From Glaciecola sp. (GTDB taxonomy: Bacteria > Pseudomonadota > Gammaproteobacteria > Enterobacterales > Alteromonadaceae): a stretch of 64,000 nt of DNA. Position 1 is the stretch's first letter. Every line of letters starts with the position of its first letter. The position numbers and the translations under genes were made by a program. The DNA lies in NCBI GenBank assembly GCA_029246415.1, contig JAQWNF010000029.1, forward strand, positions 1 through 64,000. The letters are read 5' to 3'. The notes beneath the pieces were generated by a model, which saw only the letters and a list, made by a program, of their open reading frames with translations, had not been told where the DNA came from and did not search any database. Shown here piece by piece: positions 27,532-36,242 of the stretch.

Positions 27532-28578
27532 TTAATGGTAAACATGGTTTTTAGCTAAACTAAGCACTGATGATGGAAATACAATATTCAAATCTAAGGC
27601 GGTAGTGACATTCAAGGCGACAATAAAGCGTTTAGATTGACTAATGGGATAAGCATTTGGAGGCATTCCTTGCAAAATTTTATGGGAAATAATCGCTGTA
27701 GAACGACCTATGATATATTCATCACACATTACCCCTAACATAGCGCCTTGTGCGACGACACGCTCGTCTTCTGAAAATATAAATGGGGTCAGAACCGAAT
27801 TTTGAATCACATCATATAGTTCAAGATCGTGGGCGGCAGGCCCAACTGCAATCCATAATACATCTATCTTATCGCGAAAGCGCTGTAACTGTGTCACGAT
27901 ACGGGATTGGTTTGTGGTTTGAGCGCCTTGACCAGTAGCTAATTTAAATTTAATTGGAATGAAAGTAAATTGAGGGAAATCTAGTGCTGCACGGGTAATT
28001 TCCTTATGCGCTAACATGGACGAAGGGTAATCTGAATATATTAATCCAATACGTAATGGAGTAGTGGTCATTTGAGATAATAAGTGTAATTTGGTTTTGG
28101 TCGCAATGACGTGTGCGATCCCTGTTATGTTTAATGTGCTAGTTTGCTCCATCGCATCGACTACTCCAGCCGCAACGGGATCGCTAACCACCATAAATTG
28201 CATTGGAATATTATGTAATTCGGCAGTTGCAACTAGTGCTTTAGTGGCGACGGTAGCAATACTCAGTATCAGTGATAATGGCGGCCCATTGGTTAATTGT
28301 TGCGTAATTAACGAAGTCGCTTTGTCCATGCTACCTTGAGCATTCGCGGTAATAAAATTGAAATCAACATTAGGCATGAGCTGGGAAAGCTCAGCTTGAA
28401 ACACCTCACTGGATTGTTGAATTAATGGCAACTCCATCGTTTCTAAAATAAAGATATTCATACGGATATTTTTTTTGGGGGCAGTCGTTAATTCTGCAGC
28501 GGATCCTGTCGCAGCTACTGTCGAAAACGCAAAAAGTAAACCTACACAACATAGTATATTTTTGATACAAGACAACAC
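27532..28578 (-). CDS. Periplasmic binding protein, ABC_sub_bind (PF04392-like) family
   Basis: Exported protein of about 348 residues with a two-lobed binding-protein pattern: alternating strands and helices, and the segments LSLILSIATVATKALVATA, MQFMVVSDPVAAGVVDAM, ITGIAHVIATKTKLHLL and RIGLIYSDYPSSMLAHKEI. The last stretch is typical of the ABC_sub_bind (DUF534) family. The start is set at GTG 28578 because GGGGAG lies 5 bases before it; this gives a signal peptide ending near VAA-TGSAA. No ABC ATPase or permease is adjacent. Instead a hybrid kinase gene follows 15 bp downstream, so the protein is more likely a ligand-sensing subunit than a transporter part (inference). Confidence 0.85.
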   Translation of the reverse strand: MLSCIKNILCCVGLLFAFSTVAATGSAAELTTAPKKNIRMNIFILETMELPLIQQSSEVFQAELSQLMPNVDFNFITANAQGSMDKATSLITQQLTNGPPLSLILSIATVATKALVATAELHNIPMQFMVVSDPVAAGVVDAMEQTSTLNITGIAHVIATKTKLHLLSQMTTTPLRIGLIYSDYPSSMLAHKEITRAALDFPQFTFIPIKFKLATGQGAQTTNQSRIVTQLQRFRDKIDVLWIAVGPAAHDLELYDVIQNSVLTPFIFSEDERVVAQGAMLGVMCDEYIIGRSTAIISHKILQGMPPNAYPISQSKRFIVALNVTTALDLNIVFPSSVLSLAKNHVYH

Positions 28579-28731
28579 ATTAACTCCCCAAAGCAACAAT
28601 AAAGTATATAATTTAATCTCTAATGTTCAGATTTAAATGAATTATAATTGAGTATAGTAGTAAATTATGTATGTGTAACTAAGCATTCAAGATATCATTA
28701 AGCGAAAGATAATTGCGAGAAGGATTTACAA

Positions 28732-30828
28732 GTGACCAAATATAGAACAATGAATCAATACGTGGCGCTAACATTTTGTTCATTGATCCTGATAGGGTGC
28801 GGTGGCAGCACAACGAGTCCAGTACCACCTATTATTGATGAAACCATTGAACCTAGTGTACCTCAAATCGTTCCGCCTAAAATTAGCGCTGCTAAATTGA
28901 AGCCAGCAAATACTGAATCATTTTCGCAATCAGTTAAAAATGGCATCTTTTCCAATTATGATAACAATGCAAGGGTTAACACGCCGACTTCTCCGTCTAT
29001 TAGCCAATCCGATAGCTTGGCGACGCCTAGTAGTGAGTCTTTTTCGCAAACGATCACGCAAGAAATCGGTGTAGACGAAATGGATATTATGAAATTTGAT
29101 GGTCAATACTTGTATGTAGTTGAGCGAAACATTCAGGCTATCACTAATGCCAAACTGCCAAATGTTGATGCATTATCACCGATGCCGACAGTGCAGCAGA
29201 TGGACACACAGATTCGTATTTTAGCTAAACAACCTGACGATAGCTTACAGGAACAAGCCGCTATTGTTGTGTTAAAAAATAACGCGATGAATTATACCTA
29301 TTTACGCGGAATGTACTTGCATGATGATCAATTAGTGGTCTTAGGAGAGGGCTACGGAGGCAATGATTATCTCTCTAACAATAGTATTTGGTGGGGTGGT
29401 CAGAGTCAGTTTATGGTTGAGTTATTTGCGATGAACAACCCAGCTGAACCAGTCTTGACCAATCAGATAACAATCGATGGATACTTGGTTAGTTCCAAGC
29501 GTATCGATAATCAATTATTGTTGGTAAGCTCATATATGCCCCAGATTACAAATTTTAATGGCTTGGGTAATAGCGACGCACAAAGGCTCGCCGGTTATAA
29601 CACAATCCAAGAAACACCAATAAATGACTTAATTCCAACAATGACACTTAGCACTGATCCTGAATCAGTCTCAGCGAGTCAACCGTTATTTTTACCACAA
29701 GATTGTTATATTCCAGAAAATGCGACAACACTTGATAGTACGCTTGGGATGATTATCTTAACGATGATCGACTTAGAGGATCCAACCCAGCGTTCAATAA
29801 AATGTATCAACGGACAATATGACGACGTATATGTCACCACTGATGCAGTTTTTGTGCATGGTAATACAACCGAATATAATGATGTGGGTGAAATGCTAAA
29901 TCAACACACTGTCGTGCATCATTTTGCGCTAGTAACTGAACAATTTACATATAATGGAACGGTTGAGTTAGCTGGCACGTTAGGCTGGTCGTTACCTAAT
30001 TTACGCTTAAGTGCTAATGATAGCCATTTGCGCGCGGTAACCACTAAATTTATGAACGATCCGGCAGATCGTTTTGATCACGAATTGCATGTTGTCTCGC
30101 TAACCGCACAAAATAATCAGCTTAGTGTGGTTGCTTCACTGCCGAATGATAATGCACCTAATGAACTAGGCAAACCTAATGAAGATATCAGAGCGGTACG
30201 CTATTTCGGAGATAATGCCTACATGGTCACATTTGAGCAAATCGATCCGTTGTATGTGATTGATGTGTCCAATCCCATTTTGCCGGTGGTAACTGGCGAA
30301 ATAGAGATGCCAGGCTATTCATCGTACCTGCATCCGATCAATGATAATTTCATTTTAGGGATTGGTCAAAATGTCCCTGTAGGTGGATTTGACCAGCCGC
30401 CTGCATTGTCAGGTGCCGATGAGTTTGGTGCAAAAGTGGCGTTATTTGATGTCTCTGGTACACCGCGTATTGTCGACGAATATATTTTTGCAAATGGCTA
30501 TTCGCCAGCTGAGTTTGATTATCATGCGCTGACGTATTTACCACAATCTGACACCGAGTTTTTGTTTGCGATGCCGATGCAAAGCTGGACTATGACTGAT
30601 GATGTGTGGGGAGAAGACAATCGTTTGGAACTGTTTCAAGTCGATCTTACTGGTAATGCAAGTATGACAAATGAGTTAAGGGTGACGACACCTAATACAC
30701 TGAATCAGTATTATGGCGCATGGGAAGACCGTGCAGTGGTCATAGGAGATGTAATTTATTATGTCAAAGCGAGCCAAGTATGGCAAACTAGGCTTAGTAA
30801 TACCGCTATAGTGAATGGTCCTTATTAA
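28732..30828 (+). CDS. Beta-propeller domain lipoprotein (PF09826-like)
   Basis: Secreted protein of 698 residues. The lipoprotein signal ends LIGC (Cys23), followed by a Ser/Thr/Pro-rich linker. The rest resembles the secreted beta-propeller family: ESFSQTITQEIGVDEMDIMK and FDGQYLYVVERN near residues 110-130, LVVLGEGYGG, RIDNQLLLVSSYM, YDDVYVTTDAVFVHG, and the later blades AVRYFGDNAYMVTFEQIDPL and SNPILPVVTGEIEMPGYSSY. Family function is poorly known; members are thought to bind ligands or proteins at the cell surface. The start is GTG with AGAAGGA upstream. The stop overlaps the start region of the next gene, so the two are likely an operon. Confidence 0.85.
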   Translation: MTKYRTMNQYVALTFCSLILIGCGGSTTSPVPPIIDETIEPSVPQIVPPKISAAKLKPANTESFSQSVKNGIFSNYDNNARVNTPTSPSISQSDSLATPSSESFSQTITQEIGVDEMDIMKFDGQYLYVVERNIQAITNAKLPNVDALSPMPTVQQMDTQIRILAKQPDDSLQEQAAIVVLKNNAMNYTYLRGMYLHDDQLVVLGEGYGGNDYLSNNSIWWGGQSQFMVELFAMNNPAEPVLTNQITIDGYLVSSKRIDNQLLLVSSYMPQITNFNGLGNSDAQRLAGYNTIQETPINDLIPTMTLSTDPESVSASQPLFLPQDCYIPENATTLDSTLGMIILTMIDLEDPTQRSIKCINGQYDDVYVTTDAVFVHGNTTEYNDVGEMLNQHTVVHHFALVTEQFTYNGTVELAGTLGWSLPNLRLSANDSHLRAVTTKFMNDPADRFDHELHVVSLTAQNNQLSVVASLPNDNAPNELGKPNEDIRAVRYFGDNAYMVTFEQIDPLYVIDVSNPILPVVTGEIEMPGYSSYLHPINDNFILGIGQNVPVGGFDQPPALSGADEFGAKVALFDVSGTPRIVDEYIFANGYSPAEFDYHALTYLPQSDTEFLFAMPMQSWTMTDDVWGEDNRLELFQVDLTGNASMTNELRVTTPNTLNQYYGAWEDRAVVIGDVIYYVKASQVWQTRLSNTAIVNGPY

Positions 30829-32107
30829 TACCCTTATGTCTTTTTTAGTTAAGTTAGCTACATTTGTTGCGGTTACGTTATTGTGTGTACATTTTTTAGT
30901 GTTACAAGAACATCCACGAGTATCCGTGTCTTCAGCGCAGCAAGTTGATCAAGCTCAAAGTGTCAATGATCTGATTTACGACTTGTCGAAAATATTTAAA
31001 GAGCGTCATGTCGGTCATAATGTTGCCGTTAGCCAAGCACAGGCACAAAGCTTACTCGGCTTTATGCAACGCGCGATGCCTAAATTTAACGGTACAATAG
31101 ATTTCACTCAATATGGCGGTGAAATGCACATGAGTATTTTGCTAGAAAAGTGGTTTATTCCCCGTTATGTCAATATTTCGATGCAGCTTGCAAGTAGCCA
31201 AGATATTGATATTACCCATCTGTCGGTCGGTCGCATCCCTCTACCTGGTAATGTGCTATTAAAGTTAATCAGCTGGATGGTAAATACCTACACGGATAGT
31301 CAAATTGCATCTCAAGCGCAAACACAAATTGACACACTTGCGTTCAGTCAACGCCAAGCGATGGTTTCTGTGCTGCCGATGCATGACTTCTTAACGGAAT
31401 TGAAATTAGTCAGGGAACGGATTGATTTTGGTGGGGATAATAGCTTAGAGATCCGTATCAGTTATTATCTTGGCTTTTTGATGAATGTTCAAAGCATCCC
31501 TAAATCGAATAATACGTCATTGTCGGCATATATTCGGGAGTTGATGCTTGAAGCTCAGATCCAAAGTCAGCCAGATACGGCACACTTAGAAAATGAGGCA
31601 GCGATCCTTGCTTTGGCAATCTATGCCGGTAGCTCACGTTTTGCGAATTTTGTGGGACTAGCGCCTCCATTAGCCAAAGATGTGTTGTATGGTGACTTTA
31701 TGCCGAAGCTTGCTAAGCGCACAGATCTATCGCAACACTTTATTTTTTCTGCAGCGATAAAATTACTTTCAGATCAAGGCGTGACCGTCGCAATTGGCGA
31801 GTTCAAAGAATTAATGGATAGAGTAGTCAGTGGCAGTGGTTATAGCTTTGTGGATTTGGCAGCAGATAAGGCGGGCGTCAAGTTTGCGGATTATCTGACT
31901 GATCCTGATACGGCTAAAGCTGGACAAAGTAATTTGTCGATTGCGAGTAATGAGTCAGTGTTTTTTCCTCAAGTTATGGATTTACCTGAGGGCCTGAAAA
32001 CCGATGCGTTTAAACAGACCTTCAAAACAGTCGATTCACCTGAGTACCAAGCGATGATAGACGAAATCAAAGGTCGTGTGGCGCGCTTACCTTTATACCA
32101 ATTTTAA
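30815..32107 (+). CDS. Membrane-anchored protein of unknown function, 430 aa
   Basis: I do not recognise a named family. A single N-terminal membrane segment (LVKLATFVAVTLLCVHFLVL) is followed by a ~400-residue domain outside the membrane. It contains alternating amphipathic stretches such as GEMHMSILLEKWFIPRYVNI and HLSVGRIPLPGNVLLKLI, which recall lipid- or polymer-binding envelope proteins only loosely. The C-terminal half is helical. The ATG at 30815 overlaps the beta-propeller gene by 14 bp; an ATG at 30836 is an equally good start and removes the overlap. Tight linkage to the beta-propeller lipoprotein suggests that the products act together at the envelope (inference). Confidence 0.75.
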   Translation: MVLINTLMSFLVKLATFVAVTLLCVHFLVLQEHPRVSVSSAQQVDQAQSVNDLIYDLSKIFKERHVGHNVAVSQAQAQSLLGFMQRAMPKFNGTIDFTQYGGEMHMSILLEKWFIPRYVNISMQLASSQDIDITHLSVGRIPLPGNVLLKLISWMVNTYTDSQIASQAQTQIDTLAFSQRQAMVSVLPMHDFLTELKLVRERIDFGGDNSLEIRISYYLGFLMNVQSIPKSNNTSLSAYIRELMLEAQIQSQPDTAHLENEAAILALAIYAGSSRFANFVGLAPPLAKDVLYGDFMPKLAKRTDLSQHFIFSAAIKLLSDQGVTVAIGEFKELMDRVVSGSGYSFVDLAADKAGVKFADYLTDPDTAKAGQSNLSIASNESVFFPQVMDLPEGLKTDAFKQTFKTVDSPEYQAMIDEIKGRVARLPLYQF

Positions 32108-32116
32108 TAGTACCAT

Positions 32117-32157
32117 TCTAATTAGCATAGAGATCCTATCAAGAAGCTAAAATTAGA
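32117..32157. terminator. Possible weak terminator between converging genes
   Basis: Arms TCTAATT (32117-32123) and AATTAGA (32151-32157) enclose a second short match, AGC and GCT. It lies between two genes that meet tail to tail. There is no T-run and the loop is long, so the call is weak. Confidence 0.3.
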
Positions 32158-32178
32158 GGAGCAGGTGTCGGGTTACAA

Positions 32179-32499
32179 TTACAACGTAGCCTTAAATTGT
32201 GTCAAGGTAGATAGCAGCGCCTCGATTTGTTGCACAATCACAACCAATTCTGGTTGCAAATCACTTACCGCAACCGCATTAAAATCATGTGCCAAAAAGG
32301 TATCCATGTTCGCTGCAACTTCTTGTACATAAGGTTCAAAGCGTTTTGCGCGGGTCGTGAATGGACTGTTGTCAGCGAAAATCGTCGCGAACTTACCTTT
32401 GCCCTGTTGTTGCAGTTGATTTAAAGCTGCATCGGCATCGATGGATTTACGATAAATGAGTTGAAGGTTGTCTTTTAGTTTGTCGAGAACGTTTTGCAT
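32179..32499 (-). CDS. Small hypothetical helical protein, 106 aa
   Basis: Soluble protein of 106 residues, mostly helical, with a long Gln-rich N-terminal helix (LKDNLQLIYRKSIDADAALN) and a C-terminal hydrophobic helix (VVIVQQIEALLSTLTQF). The middle, PFTTRAKRFEPYVQEVAANM, loosely resembles the shape of the primosomal protein PriC (a short motif with Phe, Thr-Arg-Ala and a following helix bundle). The similarity is too weak for an assignment. It stands alone on the minus strand between the envelope unknown and a small plus-strand gene. ATG start, no signal peptide. Confidence 0.55.
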   Translation of the reverse strand: MQNVLDKLKDNLQLIYRKSIDADAALNQLQQQGKGKFATIFADNSPFTTRAKRFEPYVQEVAANMDTFLAHDFNAVAVSDLQPELVVIVQQIEALLSTLTQFKATL

Positions 32500-32598
32500 A
32501 TAATAATTACTAAATTTCTAAAAATATGAGTAAAGTTTATCACAAGATTGCCGTTAAATTGATACATGATTTTTTATGCGGCGTTGATAGGATAGAAA

Positions 32599-32802
32599 AT
32601 GAACATTGATTCTCAAGCGGTATCTCCAAGTATCCAAGCCCAGTTGGATGTCAAGGCGGCAAAGATGTCGAATGATCAAATTGCCCAACAAGGGCAACAG
32701 GCCATCACTCTGATCCAAGGGGTGGGTGAGAGCGCCAAATTAGCAAATGTTATTCCAGATTTTGCGACTTCGTCGGGAAACTACATAGATGTGTATGTGT
32801 AA
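32599..32802 (+). CDS. YjfB-like small putative motility protein
   Basis: A 67-residue protein resembling the YjfB family (annotated as putative motility proteins, experimentally poorly characterised). It has an N-terminal MNIDSQAVSPSIQAQLDVKA, a central helix NDQIAQQGQQAITLIQGVG and the typical short ending GNYIDVYV, close to the family's GxxIDxxV. AGGATAG precedes the ATG, which supports a real gene. No flagellar gene lies nearby. It converges with epmB, with only 11 bp between the two stop codons. Confidence 0.55.
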   Translation: MNIDSQAVSPSIQAQLDVKAAKMSNDQIAQQGQQAITLIQGVGESAKLANVIPDFATSSGNYIDVYV

Positions 32803-32813
32803 TCTACTCTATG

Positions 32814-33872
32814 TTAGTTAGCAGAATCATATAGCCCTAAATCTACCGGCGTTTTACTCGCTTCACCACCAATTTCGCGGACTAATTTCGGTACCATATA
32901 CCCAGATTGTTTGGCGATGACATCTTGCATAATGGCAACAGCGCGTTCATCCGAAATAGCAAAGTGTGCAGCACCTTGTACTCTATCAAATAAATGCAAA
33001 TAGTATGGTTGGATACGATTGCTAAACAACGCCTCGTTTAATGCTATTTGAGTATCACTTGAGTCATTTATCCCGCGCAACATGACCGCTTGGTTTAACA
33101 CGCTCACCCCAGCTTGAATAAGTAACTCAACCTTGTCTGCTAACTCAACAGAAATCTCTTGTGGATGATTAATGTGCAATACCATAATGATTTGCTGTTG
33201 TGCTTGGTGACACAGCTGAACAAATTGTTCAGTGATACGATAGGGCAACACGACAGGCAGGCGAGAATGAATGCGCACTCGTTTAACGTTAGGTATTAGG
33301 TTTATTTGTTGCAGCATCCAGCTCAAGTAGTCATCATTCGCCATCAAAGGATCACCACCAGAAAGAATAACTTCATCAATATTGGGGTCAGAGCCAATTT
33401 GTTTGAACACCTCTAACCAATCGGCTTTATTATTATGGTGATCGCCATAGGGAAAGTGTCGACGAAAGCAGTAACGACAGTTGACCGCACAGCCGCCACG
33501 CACCATTAGCAATACCCGGTTATGATATTTATGCAACATACCTTGCTCGGAGCTTTGCTGTTCCTCTAATGGGTCAGTCGAAAAATCAGGATCAACAATA
33601 AACTCATCTGCAACGGGCATTACCTGTTTAAGTAGAGGATCATCGATATCGTTCGGAGTCATTAAATCAGCAAAAAAACGCGGTACACGCAGCGCAAACA
33701 AATCACGTGCTTGGTTGTCTTTGGTAAATGCTTGAGCATCAAATCCAAGGTAGGTGAGCAATGATTCTGGTGAATTAAAGCTATTTGCTAATTCTTTTTG
33801 CCAGTTTGGGTCTACAGGGTTCTGTTTTTTGTTTATGTTTTTGTGTATATTGTGCACCGTTAAACCAATCAT
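32814..33872 (-). CDS. epmB: EF-P beta-lysylation protein EpmB (radical SAM lysine 2,3-aminomutase)
   Basis: Turns (S)-alpha-lysine into (R)-beta-lysine, which EpmA attaches to EF-P. It binds a 4Fe-4S cluster through CxxxCxxC in [36 protein letters not shown] and the PLP-binding C-terminal [16 protein letters not shown] all match the family, as does [16 protein letters not shown]. The 352 residues are slightly longer than in E. coli, mainly at the N-terminus. It is divergent from efp with only 20 bp between start codons, so each promoter must lie partly in the other gene or share that short spacer. efp and epmA are directly adjacent, giving the complete modification set. Confidence 0.97.
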   Translation of the reverse strand: MIGLTVHNIHKNINKKQNPVDPNWQKELANSFNSPESLLTYLGFDAQAFTKDNQARDLFALRVPRFFADLMTPNDIDDPLLKQVMPVADEFIVDPDFSTDPLEEQQSSEQGMLHKYHNRVLLMVRGGCAVNCRYCFRRHFPYGDHHNNKADWLEVFKQIGSDPNIDEVILSGGDPLMANDDYLSWMLQQINLIPNVKRVRIHSRLPVVLPYRITEQFVQLCHQAQQQIIMVLHINHPQEISVELADKVELLIQAGVSVLNQAVMLRGINDSSDTQIALNEALFSNRIQPYYLHLFDRVQGAAHFAISDERAVAIMQDVIAKQSGYMVPKLVREIGGEASKTPVDLGLYDSAN

Positions 33873-33892
33873 TTAGTGAGATTAGAGGAATT

Positions 33893-34462
33893 ATGGCGAA
33901 TTTTAGCACCAATGAGTTCAAAGCAGGACTAAAAGTTATGCTTGATGGCGAACCATGTAACATTTTAGAAAACGAATATGTTAAACCAGGTAAAGGTCAG
34001 GCTTTCAACCGCGTTAAAATTCGTAAATTAGTTTCGGGTAAAGTCCTAGAAAAAACGTTCCGTTCTGGTGAGTCTGTCGAAGGCGCTGACGTAATGGATA
34101 CTGAACTATCGTATTTATATAACGATGGTGAGTTTTGGCATTTTATGAATAACGAAACGTTTGAGCAAGTTGCTGCTGATGAAAAAGCACTTGGTGATAC
34201 CGTTAAATGGTTAGTTGAGAATGATTTATTTACGATCACATTGTGGAACGGCACACCGATTGTTGTTACTCCGCAAAACTTCGTAGAACTAGAGATCACT
34301 GAAACTGATCCAGGCCTTAAAGGTGATACTGCGGGTACTGGTGGTAAGCCTGCTACTTTAGCAACGGGCGCGGTAGTTCGTGTGCCACTATTTATCCAAA
34401 CGGGTGAAGTGATCAAAGTTGATACGCGCAGTGGCGAATACGTTTCTCGCGCTAGCAAATAA
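33893..34462 (+). CDS. efp: Translation elongation factor P
   Basis: Rescues ribosomes stalled on polyproline. The ATG at 33893 (TTAGAGGAATT upstream) gives the normal 189-residue protein; an in-frame extension upstream lies inside epmB and is rejected. The modified residue is Lys34 in [10 protein letters not shown], the site of beta-lysylation by EpmA and EpmB. The KOW-like N-terminal domain and two OB domains follow, with [19 protein letters not shown] and [19 protein letters not shown]. Only 12 bp separate it from epmA, so the factor and its ligase are co-transcribed. A weak -10 candidate, TATATT, lies at 33846-33851 inside epmB. Confidence 0.97.
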   Translation: MANFSTNEFKAGLKVMLDGEPCNILENEYVKPGKGQAFNRVKIRKLVSGKVLEKTFRSGESVEGADVMDTELSYLYNDGEFWHFMNNETFEQVAADEKALGDTVKWLVENDLFTITLWNGTPIVVTPQNFVELEITETDPGLKGDTAGTGGKPATLATGAVVRVPLFIQTGEVIKVDTRSGEYVSRASK

Positions 34463-34474
34463 GCATTATCAACA

Positions 34475-35461
34475 ATGAAAAATAGTCGGTGTCAGATAGC
34501 AGAAACGCCTGTTTGGCAGATGCAAATCACACCGACTAATTTGCGCCTTCGCGCGCAACTATTGGCTCGTATCCGGGCCTTTTTTACCAACAAAAACGTC
34601 ACCGAAGTCGATGTGCCAGTACTAAGCCATAACGGTGTTACTGATCCTTACCTCGATAATTTTGTGACTCAGTTAACCCTAGGTCAAACCTCTACATCTT
34701 TATACTTACAAACCTCCCCTGAATATGCGATGAAACGCATGTTAGCTAGCGGTTCTGGCTGTATTTATTATTTGGGAAAAGCGTTTCGACATGAAGGGGC
34801 AGGGCGCCAGCATAATCCTGAATTTACTATGCTAGAGTGGTATCGCATTGGCTTTGACGATCGCGCACTGATGCATGAGATTGACGAGCTATTGATGGAT
34901 GTGCTGTCTGTGGCAAGTGCTGAGTATCTGAGTTATCACGCGGCATTTTTGCATTATGTTGATTTGGACATTAATACGGCATCGCACGATGAGTTAATCA
35001 CTGCGCTAGCGATGGACTTTCATTATGATATCCAGCAAGCATCCCGTGATCATGTGTTGCAACTGTTATTTAACATCCACATCGAACCGAAAATAGGAAA
35101 AGAACGTCCGTGTTTTATTATTGATTTTCCTGCATCACAAGCTGCACTTGCCAAAATTAGCTCGGCTGATCCGCGTTATGCACATCGTTTTGAAGTGTAT
35201 TTTAAAGGCATAGAGCTAGCCAATGGCTATTGGGAATTAACCGATGCACAAGAGCAATCCCGGCGTTTTGCTGCGGATAATGTAATTCGTGAGGCCGAGG
35301 GGGCAGTGCAAGTCGTCCCTGATCCACGATTGATTGCTGCATTAACCCATGGTTTACCAGAATGTGCGGGTGTTGCACTAGGGGTTGATCGTTTGTTTAT
35401 GCTCGCTGAAAATTTGGATTCAATTGAAGATACTTTGGCATTTCCATTGCCTAGAGCTTAA
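34475..35461 (+). CDS. epmA: EF-P--(R)-beta-lysine ligase EpmA (PoxA/GenX)
   Basis: Paralogue of class II lysyl-tRNA synthetase that lacks the anticodon domain and transfers beta-lysine to Lys34 of EF-P. Visible features are motif 1 in VTEVDVPVLSHNGVTDP, motif 2 in FRHEGAGRQHNPEFTMLEWY and motif 3 in GVALGVDRLFML. YFKGIELANGYWELTDAQEQ is characteristic of EpmA. The 328 residues match the family. It follows efp closely. The reverse-strand cyclophilin gene faces it across 85 bp that contain a weak hairpin. Confidence 0.96.
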   Translation: MKNSRCQIAETPVWQMQITPTNLRLRAQLLARIRAFFTNKNVTEVDVPVLSHNGVTDPYLDNFVTQLTLGQTSTSLYLQTSPEYAMKRMLASGSGCIYYLGKAFRHEGAGRQHNPEFTMLEWYRIGFDDRALMHEIDELLMDVLSVASAEYLSYHAAFLHYVDLDINTASHDELITALAMDFHYDIQQASRDHVLQLLFNIHIEPKIGKERPCFIIDFPASQAALAKISSADPRYAHRFEVYFKGIELANGYWELTDAQEQSRRFAADNVIREAEGAVQVVPDPRLIAALTHGLPECAGVALGVDRLFMLAENLDSIEDTLAFPLPRA

Positions 35462-35488
35462 TGGCTAATGCCTCAGAGCATAATTGCT

Positions 35489-35511
35489 AAAAGCCTAATA
35501 GCGGCTATTTT
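35489..35511. terminator. Possible terminator between epmA and the cyclophilin gene
   Basis: AAAAGCC (35489-35495) can pair with GGCTATTTT (35503-35511) with one bulged base. It stands between converging genes and has short A and T flanks on both sides, so it could act in both directions. The stem is weak. Confidence 0.35.
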
Positions 35512-35546
35512 CCCCTATTTGCAAATAACACTCCACTAATAACAAA

Positions 35547-36197
35547 TTAGTTAAACACCACTTCGGGTAATATTTGCGCTTTAAGTAACAAGACCGGCTC
35601 GATAGGTACATCTGGTGCACGCAAATTCATGCTGTATTGAGTTTCTACTTCACTGATCGCATCCAATACCTCACTACCTTCAGAGACATAACCAAAGACC
35701 GTATAGCCCCAATTACGGCCTGGATCTAATGATGGTGTATCACGCATATTAAAATAAAATTGACGCGTGGCAGAATGGGGATCAGTTTGACGTGCCATTG
35801 CGATGGTGTAAGTTTCGTTTTTGAGACCGTTTCCAGATTCATTAAAAATAGTACCAAGAGAAGGTTTAGGTTCAAACTCAGCGGTGTAACCGCCGCCTTG
35901 CACTACAAACCCAGGGATCACGCGGTGAAAAATGGTATCTTCATAACTGCGCAAATCCACATATTTCAAAAAATTATTCACGGTTATTGGTGCTTTACGA
36001 CGATCTAGTTCAACGACAAACTCGCCCATTGAGGTAACCAGTTTTACTTTAGGGTAATAGTTATCAGGTTGGATTTGTGAGCCGTCTTTTGTCGCTTGCG
36101 CCTTAGCTGCCGCGTCTACGCTAGTGGCGCTAATTAACATTGCACAGGCACACAACAACCAAATCGTTGTAAGCAGTGATTTAATCGAGTAATGCAT
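35547..36197 (-). CDS. Periplasmic cyclophilin-type peptidyl-prolyl cis-trans isomerase
   Basis: Speeds proline isomerisation during folding of exported proteins. A signal peptide (IWLLCACAMLISATSVDA-A) and a short linker precede the cyclophilin domain (about residues 50-212). The active-site stretch FHRVIPGFVVQGGG and the later TRQFYFNMRDTPSLD, in place of the usual QFFIN, are both clear, and the catalytic Arg of FHR is kept. Given the signal peptide, a PpiA-like role is more likely than that of cytoplasmic PpiB. The 216 residues are a little longer than PpiA. It lies 45 bp downstream of rlmG on the same strand, and the two may share a transcript. Confidence 0.9.
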   Translation of the reverse strand: MHYSIKSLLTTIWLLCACAMLISATSVDAAAKAQATKDGSQIQPDNYYPKVKLVTSMGEFVVELDRRKAPITVNNFLKYVDLRSYEDTIFHRVIPGFVVQGGGYTAEFEPKPSLGTIFNESGNGLKNETYTIAMARQTDPHSATRQFYFNMRDTPSLDPGRNWGYTVFGYVSEGSEVLDAISEVETQYSMNLRAPDVPIEPVLLLKAQILPEVVFN

Positions 36198-36242
36198 GAT
36201 CCTTTCCCTAAAAGTTAGTCGTTGCGCTGCAACTAATTTGGT

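Noticed and set aside
33785-33892. Upstream extension of efp with a different N-terminus
   Set aside because: It lies inside epmB on the other strand. The ATG at 33893 has a good ribosome site and the family N-terminus.
33997-34458. 153-codon open frame antisense to efp
   Set aside because: Mirror of a highly conserved gene, with composition explained by efp codons and no ribosome site or family features.
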